Source: an uncultured Lysobacter sp. (GTDB taxonomy: Bacteria; Pseudomonadota; Gammaproteobacteria; Xanthomonadales; Xanthomonadaceae). Taken from it: a DNA stretch of 5,627 nt. The notes under the pieces were generated by a model. That model was not told the DNA's origin and did not search any database. It saw only the letters and a program-made list of their open reading frames with translations. The stretch's first letter is position 1. Every line of letters starts with the position of its first letter. This document shows positions 1-5,627 of this stretch, piece by piece. The stretch lies in NCBI GenBank assembly GCA_946479915.1, contig CAMLHR010000096.1, positions 1 through 5,627 on the forward strand, read 5' to 3'. A program made the translations under genes and the position numbers.

Positions 1-346
1 GGGTGCAGCCCGCCTCGCCGCACCAGTTCGGGTCGTCGAGCCAGGCCAGGACCTCGTCGGCGCCGTCCCCGTCCAGGTCGGCGAACGCATCGTGGTGGGC
101 GGGCACCTCGCGGATCTCGCGTTCGGCCAGCAGCGCGGCGATGGCGGCGTCGGCGCGCGCGCCCGGGTCGGGCGGCAGGCGCAGCGCCTCGGTCGTCGGC
201 GCGACCGCCGCGGGCTCGGGGCGGTCGGCGCTGCCGGGGTCGTCGCCGCACCCGGCAAGCGCGCCGGCCACGACGAGGACAAGACCGGGGACCAGGCCGA
301 CGCGGCCGACGGCGTGGGGGGGCGACCTGCGGGGACTTCGCGGCAT
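1..346 (-). CDS. Putative exported lipoprotein with a DxDxDG calcium-type loop, C-terminus cut off by the window edge
   Basis: The first 115 residues are visible; the gene runs off the left edge. The N-terminus has an arginine-rich n-region (PRSPRRS), a hydrophobic stretch (about residues 13-31) and a lipobox LAGC with the acylated cysteine at residue 33, so it should be processed by signal peptidase II and anchored to a membrane. A Pro/Ala-rich linker follows. At residues 90-98 is DLDGDGADE, a DxDxDG loop of the kind seen in FG-GAP, dockerin and EF-hand calcium-binding segments, then WLDDPNWCGEAGC with two cysteines (109 and 114) that could form a disulfide. Start: ATG at 346 with GGAG about seven bases upstream. 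It lies 35 bp behind the S9 peptidase in the same direction, so it is probably the last visible member of that transcript. I do not recognise a named family; the function is unknown. Lipoprotein status is well supported, calcium binding is inference. Confidence 0.72.
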   Translation of the reverse strand, partial: MPRSPRRSPPHAVGRVGLVPGLVLVVAGALAGCGDDPGSADRPEPAAVAPTTEALRLPPDPGARADAAIAALLAEREIREVPAHHDAFADLDGDGADEVLAWLDDPNWCGEAGCT

Positions 347-370
347 GGCGCTCTCCTTTGGGGGAGCGCC
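347..370 (-). promoter_or_regulatory. Hairpin enclosing the ribosome binding site of the lipoprotein gene
   Basis: Bases 347-353 (ggcgctc) pair perfectly with 364-370 (gagcgcc). Positions 354-356 extend the stem to ten pairs with one G-T pair, leaving a four-base loop at 357-360. Read on the minus strand, the 3' arm contains GGAG, the Shine-Dalgarno sequence of the lipoprotein, and ends directly against its ATG. The 5' arm starts 11 nt after the peptidase stop codon. No U-run follows, so it is a poor candidate for an intrinsic terminator; control of translation is the better reading. Confidence 0.55.
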
Positions 371-381
371 AGCCTAGTCAG

Positions 382-2349
<1,968 letters not shown>

Positions 2350-2351
2350 GG

Positions 2352-2377
2352 CGGTCCCCTTGGCGTGGAGGGGACCG
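2352..2377 (-). promoter_or_regulatory. Hairpin enclosing the ribosome binding site of the S9 peptidase gene
   Basis: Bases 2352-2360 (cggtcccct) are the exact reverse complement of 2369-2377 (aggggaccg), a nine-pair stem; 2361/2368 add a wobble pair around a six-base loop. In the mRNA the 3' arm contains the AAGGGG Shine-Dalgarno sequence of the peptidase, two bases before its ATG, while the 5' arm starts three bases after the dnaG stop codon. There is no U-run, so it is unlikely to be a terminator. A ribosome ending dnaG would cover the 5' arm and free the site, which would couple peptidase translation to that of dnaG (inference). Confidence 0.55.
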
Positions 2378-2380
2378 AGA

Positions 2381-4114
2381 TTAGCGCGCGATCGACCCCA
2401 GGAGGGCACGGAGTTCCTCCTTGTCGCGCAGTTCCAGCACGCCCTCGCGTTGCTTGGCCTGCAGCTCGTCCACGCGCTGCTGGCGTGTCTGGCGCTCGAG
2501 CTGGGCCATGGTGTCCAGGAACTCGTCGCGCCACAGCGCCTCGTCGCCGGGCAGCGATTGCGACGCCAGCTTCTGCAGCGCCGCGGCATGGTCGGTGCCG
2601 TGGAAGTGCTCGATCAGCGCGCCGGTGGTGACGCCGGGACGCTCCCGCACCAGCGCCACGAGTTCCGCCAGCAGGTCGATGCCCGGCTGGCGCAGCGCCG
2701 CGAAGCCGTACGGCGGCTGCAGGTCCAGCGCGATGTCCGGCTGCTGCAGCAACAGGGCGATCGCGCTGCGCACCAGGCTGCGCTTGGGCGTCGGCGCGCC
2801 GTGGCCGGTCGCGCGGCTCGCGCGCTGGGTCGGCACGTGCGTCTCCGGCGTGCTGCTGCGCGCGCCGACACCGGTCAGTTCCACCAGGCGCTGGCGCATC
2901 AGGTCGCCGAACGCGCCGTCCGGGATCTGCGCGAGCAGCGGCTTGGCGCGCTCGGCCAGGCGGCCCTTGCCCTCGAGGGTGCGCAGGTCGACGTCCGCGC
3001 CCAGCGTGTCGAACAGGAACTGCGACAGCGGCGTGGCATCGCGCAGGCGGGCATCGAACCCTTCCGCGCCCTCCTTGCGCACGATGGTGTCGGGATCCTC
3101 GCCCTCGGGCAGGAAGAGGAAGAACGCCTGCCGGCCGTCGCGCATGCGCGGCAGCACGGACTCGACCGCCTTCCAGGCGGCGCTGCGGCCGGCGCGATCG
3201 CCGTCGAAGCAGAAATACACGTCGGCCGCGTTGCGGAACAGCAGTTCGGCGTGGTCGGGCGTGGTCGCGGTGCCGAGCGTCGCGACGGCTGTCTCCACGC
3301 CGTGTTCGAACAGCGCGATCACGTCCATGTAGCCCTCGACCACCACCAGCCGCGGGATGGTCGAGTGCGCCTGCCGCACCTGCCACAGCCCGTACAGCTC
3401 GCGACCCTTGTGGAACAGCGGGGTCTCGGGGGAGTTCAGGTACTTGGGGCTGTCGTCCTTCTCGAGGACGCGACCGCCGAAAGCGATCGGGCGGCCGCGC
3501 CGGTCCAGGATCGGGAACACCAGCCGGTCGCGGAACTTGTCGTAGACGCGGCCGTTCTCGCTGCGGGAGAACAGGCCGGCGCGCTCGAGCAGCTTCATGC
3601 GGCGCTCGTCGGTGCCCAGCGCATCCTTCAGGCCCGAATAGCCGTCGGGGGCATAGCCGAGCTGGAAGCGTTCGCGCACCGCGTCGCCCACGCCGCGCGT
3701 GTCCAGGTACGCCCGGGCCTTCGCGCTGCCGGCGAGCTGCCTGTGGAAGAACTGCGTCGCCGCCTCGACCGCCTTGTACAGGTCGAGCGTCTCGGGATTG
3801 GCGTTTCGCGCGCGCGTGTCGCGCGGCACCTCGACGCCGGCCCGGCGCGCCAGGTCCTCGACCGCATCGAGGAACTCCATGCGGTCGTACTGCATCAGGA
3901 AGCTGATCGCGGTGCCGTGCGCGCCGCAGCCGAAGCAGTGGTAGAACTGCTTGGTCGGCGAGACGGTGAACGACGGCGAGCGCTCGTCGTGGAACGGGCA
4001 ACGCGCGGCGTACTCGCGGCCCTGCTTCTTCAGCGGCACCCGCGCGCCGACGATTTCGACGATGTCCGATCGGGCAAGGAGATCATCAATAAACGCGTCG
4101 GGGATTCTTGCCAC
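2381..4114 (-). CDS. dnaG: DNA primase
   Basis: DnaG makes the RNA primers for lagging-strand synthesis and is recruited to the fork by the DnaB helicase. With the chosen start the protein has 577 residues, usual for the family. The N-terminal CHC2 zinc domain has ligands Cys39, His42, Cys60 and Cys63 (CPFH...CFGC). The RNA polymerase core follows, with YLNSPETPLFHKG at 225-237 and the TOPRIM motifs VVEGYMD (Glu260) and FDGDRAG (Asp304, Asp306) that bind catalytic metal. A Pro/Thr-rich linker leads to the helical C-terminal DnaB-binding domain. Start: GTG at 4114, because VARIPDAFIDDLL matches the usual MARIPDAFIDDLL beginning and AAGGGG lies nine bases upstream. An in-frame TTG at 4138 would add eight non-conserved residues and is less likely. 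The region from about 4140 to 4065, including the first 15 or so codons (AGA, TTT, ATT, GAT, GAT, CTT), is richer in A+T than the rest of the gene, and codons 1-11 have a second copy upstream. Confidence 0.97.
   Translation of the reverse strand: MARIPDAFIDDLLARSDIVEIVGARVPLKKQGREYAARCPFHDERSPSFTVSPTKQFYHCFGCGAHGTAISFLMQYDRMEFLDAVEDLARRAGVEVPRDTRARNANPETLDLYKAVEAATQFFHRQLAGSAKARAYLDTRGVGDAVRERFQLGYAPDGYSGLKDALGTDERRMKLLERAGLFSRSENGRVYDKFRDRLVFPILDRRGRPIAFGGRVLEKDDSPKYLNSPETPLFHKGRELYGLWQVRQAHSTIPRLVVVEGYMDVIALFEHGVETAVATLGTATTPDHAELLFRNAADVYFCFDGDRAGRSAAWKAVESVLPRMRDGRQAFFLFLPEGEDPDTIVRKEGAEGFDARLRDATPLSQFLFDTLGADVDLRTLEGKGRLAERAKPLLAQIPDGAFGDLMRQRLVELTGVGARSSTPETHVPTQRASRATGHGAPTPKRSLVRSAIALLLQQPDIALDLQPPYGFAALRQPGIDLLAELVALVRERPGVTTGALIEHFHGTDHAAALQKLASQSLPGDEALWRDEFLDTMAQLERQTRQQRVDELQAKQREGVLELRDKEELRALLGSIAR
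4082..4114 (-). repeat. Downstream copy of the dnaG codon 1-11 direct repeat (functional copy)
   Basis: These 33 bases are codons 1-11 of the dnaG in use: GTG GCA AGA ATC CCC GAC, then GCG TTT ATT GAT GAT. They match the copy at 4203-4235 at 24 of 33 positions. All 11 residues are the same (counting GTG as a start Met), and the longest shared run is ATCCCCGACGC. This copy uses AT-rich codons unlike the rest of the window. Confidence 0.8.
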
Positions 4115-4118
4115 CGCA

Positions 4119-4235
4119 CTAAACCCCTTCGCTGACAAGCGTGTTCAGTCCACGCGCGGCGGCGCGTTCGACTGCACCGTATCCGCGTTGCGTCCCTGCG
4201 CGGTCGTCGATGAAGGCGTCGGGGATGCGGGCCAT
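4119..4235 (-). CDS. 38-codon reading frame opening with a duplicate dnaG start (possible leader ORF or 5' remnant)
   Basis: ATG at 4235 begins MARIPDAFIDD, identical to the DnaG N-terminus. It then continues with unrelated residues (RAGTQRGYGAVERAAARG, then LNTLVSEGV) to a TAG at 4119-4121. It starts 20 nt after the yqeY stop, with a weak AGG six bases before the ATG, and ends four bases before the dnaG GTG. Its last codons contain the AAGGGG Shine-Dalgarno sequence of dnaG. The frame is shifted relative to dnaG (121 bp between starts), so it cannot be an N-terminal extension of the primase. Two readings are possible. It may be a broken remnant of the native dnaG 5' end left behind by an insertion, or a translated leader coupling yqeY translation to dnaG. 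Translation is not shown by the sequence; no functional domain is recognisable after residue 11. Confidence 0.35.
   Translation of the reverse strand: MARIPDAFIDDRAGTQRGYGAVERAAARGLNTLVSEGV
4141..4177 (-). other. Long imperfect hairpin between the two dnaG start copies
   Basis: An inner stem pairs 4152-4157 (acgcgc) with 4162-4167 (gcgcgt) around the loop ggcg. An outer stem pairs 4146-4150 (cagtc) with 4170-4174 (gactg), separated from the inner one by a small asymmetric internal loop. A further gtg/cac pairing (4141-4143 with 4175-4177) follows a two-base bulge. That makes 14 pairs in 37 nt. No U-run follows on the minus strand. It could be an mRNA structure in the dnaG leader or an arm of a recombination site; the sequence does not decide. 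Confidence 0.45.
4203..4235 (-). repeat. Upstream copy of the dnaG codon 1-11 direct repeat
   Basis: Codons ATG GCC CGC ATC CCC GAC, then GCC TTC ATC GAC GAC, encode MARIPDAFIDD exactly as in dnaG. They use the GC-rich codons typical of this genome and sit where the dnaG start would be expected, shortly after yqeY. Similarity to the functional copy (4082-4114) ends after the eleventh codon: here the next codons are CGC GCA GGG, there CTC CTT GCC. Nine base differences, all silent or in the start codon, make a chance match very unlikely. Confidence 0.8.
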
Positions 4236-4255
4236 TGCCGGCCTAGGATGCCTCG

Positions 4256-4699
4256 TCAGCCGGCGAGGCGCTGCTTGACGCGCTTCGAGACCTCGCCCAT
4301 GTCGGCCTGGCCGGCCAGCTGCGGCTTCAGCACGCCCATCAGCTTGCCCATGTCCGCCGGGCCGCTGGCACCGGTCTGCGCGATCGCGTCGTCGATGGCG
4401 GCCAGGATCTCGGCCTCGCCCAGCTGCTCGGGCAGGTAGCGCTGGATGACCTCGATTTCGGCGCGCTCGATCGCGGCCAGGTCCTCGCGGCCGGCGGCGT
4501 CGTACTGGGCCACCGAGTCCTTGCGCTGCTTGACCATCTTCTCGAGCACCGCCAGCACCTGGGCGTCGTCCAGCTCGATCCGCTCGTCCACCTCGCGCTG
4601 CTTGATGGCGGCGTTGACCAGGCGGATCACGCCGAGCGTGGCCTTGTCGCCGGCCTTCATGGCGGTCTTCATGTCGGTGGTGAGGCGGGTCTTGAGCAT
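4256..4699 (-). CDS. yqeY: GatB/YqeY-family protein
   Basis: This 147-residue protein is a full-length YqeY homologue. YqeY resembles the C-terminal tRNA-interacting domain of GatB, a subunit of the tRNA-dependent amidotransferase, but stands alone; its own role is not established. Recognisable family segments are MKAGDKATLGVIRLVNAAIK (14-33), EKMVKQRKDSVAQY (53-66), the IQRYLPEQL segment (85-93) at the junction to the C-terminal helical domain, and DMGKLMGVLKPQLAGQADMG (116-135). The start is ATG at 4699. The bases before it are C-rich (CCCGCCCCC) and hold no Shine-Dalgarno sequence, so initiation may be weak or depend on other features. The gene lies between rpsU and dnaG. A terminator-like hairpin separates it from rpsU, and it probably shares a transcript with dnaG downstream. 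Confidence 0.94.
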   Translation of the reverse strand: MLKTRLTTDMKTAMKAGDKATLGVIRLVNAAIKQREVDERIELDDAQVLAVLEKMVKQRKDSVAQYDAAGREDLAAIERAEIEVIQRYLPEQLGEAEILAAIDDAIAQTGASGPADMGKLMGVLKPQLAGQADMGEVSKRVKQRLAG

Positions 4700-4733
4700 G
4701 GGGGCGGGACCAGGGGCTAGGGGCTAGGGGCTA
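4700..4733 (+). repeat. Three tandem GGGGCTA heptamers within a potential G-quadruplex
   Basis: Positions 4713-4733 are three perfect copies of GGGGCTA (TAGCCCC on the minus strand). With the G-runs at 4700-4704 and 4706-4708 there are five runs of three or more G separated by loops of 1-4 bases (4700-4730), which meets the usual G-quadruplex pattern. The G-rich strand is the template for rpsU-yqeY transcription, and the tract ends immediately before the yqeY ATG. Short CCCCTAG-type intergenic repeats are, as I recall, common in Xanthomonadaceae, but the copy number in this genome cannot be judged from the window. Confidence 0.75.
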
Positions 4734-4773
4734 AAACGCAAAGAGCCGGCGACGCACTGGGCGGGCCGGCTCT
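4733..4773 (-). terminator. Intrinsic terminator or attenuator behind rpsU
   Basis: Bases 4742-4750 (agagccggc) pair perfectly with 4765-4773 (gccggctct), a nine-pair GC-rich stem with a 14-base loop. On the minus strand the stem is followed by TTGCGTTTTA, an interrupted U-run. It starts 23 bases after the rpsU stop. The broken U-run and the lack of a clear promoter before yqeY suggest partial termination, as at the rpsU-dnaG terminator of the E. coli macromolecular synthesis operon (established for E. coli, inferred here). Confidence 0.68.
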
Positions 4774-4796
4774 CCGGTACGACGCAGCTGCCTGGA

Positions 4797-5012
4797 TCAG
4801 TACAGGCGCTGGCGCTTGGTCACGTCGCGCGAAGTACGGCGGGCCTGGCGCTTCACCGCGGCGGCGGCCTTGCGCTTGCGCTCCTGGGTCGGCTTCTCGT
4901 AGAACTCGCGCTTGCGGGTCTCGGCGAGCACGCCGGCCTTTTCGCAGGTGCGCTTGAAGCGGCGGAGGGCAAACTCGAAAGGCTCGTTTTCGCGGACTTT
5001 GACGCTGGGCAT
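4797..5012 (-). CDS. rpsU: 30S ribosomal protein S21
   Basis: The product is 71 residues, exactly the usual proteobacterial S21 length, beginning [20 protein letters not shown] and ending VTKRQRLY. S21 is a small, very basic protein of the 30S platform near the 3' end of 16S rRNA that helps mRNA binding during initiation. Visible features are the conserved [14 protein letters not shown] helix (14-27), REFYEKPT (35-42) and the Arg/Lys-rich C-terminal helix. Start: ATG at 5012; only a weak GAG-type Shine-Dalgarno sequence lies about eight bases upstream. It is the first gene of the leftward cluster, divergent from tsaD, and is followed by a terminator-like hairpin that separates its high expression from that of yqeY and dnaG. 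Its leader contains a small stem (5037-5042 with 5048-5053), which could affect initiation. Confidence 0.97.
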   Translation of the reverse strand: MPSVKVRENEPFEFALRRFKRTCEKAGVLAETRKREFYEKPTQERKRKAAAAVKRQARRTSRDVTKRQRLY

Positions 5013-5061
5013 ACGGGATCTCGGGTGACGGAGTCGGCCCGGATCGCCCGGGCGAGCCGCG

Positions 5062-5067
5062 TATGAT
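5062..5067 (+). promoter_or_regulatory. Candidate -10 box for tsaD
   Basis: TATGAT matches the sigma-70 consensus TATAAT at five of six positions. It lies 38 bases before the tsaD ATG, giving a leader of about 30 nt. No convincing -35 box is found at 16-18 bp upstream. It overlaps the minus-strand -10 candidate of rpsU. Confidence 0.45.
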
Positions 5068-5092
5068 AAAGGGTCCGCCAGCCCCCACGCAA
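5063..5092 (-). promoter_or_regulatory. Candidate sigma-70 promoter for rpsU
   Basis: On the minus strand TTGCGT (5092-5087) and TATCAT (5068-5063) are separated by 18 bp. The -10 matches the consensus at five of six positions, the -35 only in TTG. Transcription would start near 5056, giving a leader of about 44 nt before rpsU. The A+T-rich spot is conspicuous in a GC-rich intergenic region. Confidence 0.45.
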
Positions 5093-5105
5093 GGCAGCCC
5101 GCCCC

Positions 5106-5627
5106 ATGCGCGTCCTCGGCATCGAGACCTCCTGCGACGAGACCGGCGTGGCCGTGTACGACACCGCCCTGCCGGGCGCGGACGGGCTCCGGGCCCACGC
5201 CGTGTACAGCCAGGTGGACCTGCATGCCGAATACGGCGGGGTGGTGCCCGAGCTCGCCAGCCGCGACCACGTCCGGAAGCTGCTGCCGCTGGTGCGGCAG
5301 ACGCTCGACGAGGCGGGACTTGGGGTCGGCGACCTCGATGGCGTGGCCTACACCGCGGGCCCGGGACTGGTGGGCGCGCTGCTGGTCGGTGCCGGGCTCG
5401 CCCGGTCCATGGCCTGGGCGCTGGACGTCCCGGCGATCGGGGTACACCACATGGAGGGCCACCTGCTGGCGCCGCTGCTGGAGGACCCGGACCTGCGGCC
5501 GCCGTTCGTGGCGCTGCTGGTTTCCGGCGGGCACACCCAGCTGGTCGCCGTGGACGCCATCGGCGACTACCGGCTGCTCGGCGAGACCCTGGACGACGCG
5601 GCTGGCGAGGCCTTCGACAAGACCGCC
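5106..5627 (+). CDS. tsaD: tRNA N6-adenosine threonylcarbamoyltransferase, C-terminus cut off by the window edge
   Basis: TsaD transfers the threonylcarbamoyl group from threonylcarbamoyl-AMP to A37 of ANN-decoding tRNAs, together with TsaB and TsaE, in the cytoplasm. The first 174 residues are visible; family members have about 340. The N-terminal [19 protein letters not shown] is diagnostic of the Kae1/TsaD ASKHA fold. Further family segments are [13 protein letters not shown] (43-55), [13 protein letters not shown] (83-95), the metal-binding HHMEGH (His115 and His119), [11 protein letters not shown] (137-147), and [15 protein letters not shown] at the window end. Start: ATG at 5106, giving the standard N-terminus; only a distant AAGG (5091-5094) could serve as a Shine-Dalgarno sequence. 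The gene is divergent from rpsU, the order usual in gammaproteobacteria. Confidence 0.97.
   Translation, partial: MRVLGIETSCDETGVAVYDTALPGADGLRAHAVYSQVDLHAEYGGVVPELASRDHVRKLLPLVRQTLDEAGLGVGDLDGVAYTAGPGLVGALLVGAGLARSMAWALDVPAIGVHHMEGHLLAPLLEDPDLRPPFVALLVSGGHTQLVAVDAIGDYRLLGETLDDAAGEAFDKTA

Noticed and set aside
347..370. Rho-independent terminator behind the S9 peptidase
   Set aside because: The stem is good but no U-run follows and it abuts the next ATG.
2350..2589. N-terminal extension of the S9 peptidase to 2589
   Set aside because: The added 80 residues overlap dnaG, have no family-like sequence and would bury the clear signal peptide at the ATG at 2349.
4115..4138. TTG at 4138 as the dnaG start
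   Set aside because: It adds eight residues not seen in the usual MARIPDAFIDDLL start, while GTG at 4114 has a well-placed AAGGGG.
5046..5053. The gcccgggc palindrome as an operator in the tsaD/rpsU gap
   Set aside because: Short GC palindromes are expected by chance in such DNA, and no matching second site is visible.

Overview
The window is GC-rich throughout and almost fully coding. Gene content and protein sequences point to a gammaproteobacterium of the Xanthomonadaceae type (Lysobacter/Luteimonas-like). This assignment comes from recognising the DnaG, YqeY, S21 and TsaD sequences, not from a database search.

Layout: tsaD (tRNA t6A synthesis, truncated by the right edge) reads rightward from 5106. 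Divergent from it, a leftward cluster runs rpsU (ribosomal protein S21) - yqeY - dnaG (primase) - a secreted S9 serine peptidase - a lipoprotein truncated by the left edge. The tsaD/rpsU-dnaG arrangement is the classic macromolecular synthesis locus. rpoD, which follows dnaG in Escherichia coli, is not here; an exported peptidase and a lipoprotein occupy that place. A hairpin terminator behind rpsU probably lets much S21 mRNA be made while only part of the polymerases read on into yqeY-dnaG.

The most unusual region is the yqeY-dnaG junction (4115-4255). The first 11 codons of dnaG occur twice, 121 bp apart. Both copies encode the same peptide (M/V-ARIPDAFIDD) but differ at 9 of 33 bases, every change synonymous or a start-codon swap. 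The upstream copy has GC-rich, ATG-started codons and sits 20 nt after yqeY, where a native dnaG start would be expected. It runs into a 38-codon reading frame that stops 4 nt before the dnaG start now in use (GTG). The downstream, functional copy is more AT-rich. A long imperfect hairpin lies between them. This looks like a 5'-end replacement or insertion scar, as left by elements that integrate into the start of an essential gene and restore it. That reading is inference.

Two further patterns stand out. Both downstream intercistronic gaps (dnaG/peptidase and peptidase/lipoprotein) consist largely of a GC-rich hairpin whose 3' arm holds the next gene's Shine-Dalgarno sequence, suggesting translational coupling. 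The rpsU-yqeY gap carries three GGGGCTA heptamers within a potential G-quadruplex immediately before the yqeY start, and the tsaD/rpsU divergent region has a nearly symmetric TATGATA element that could serve as the -10 box on both strands.
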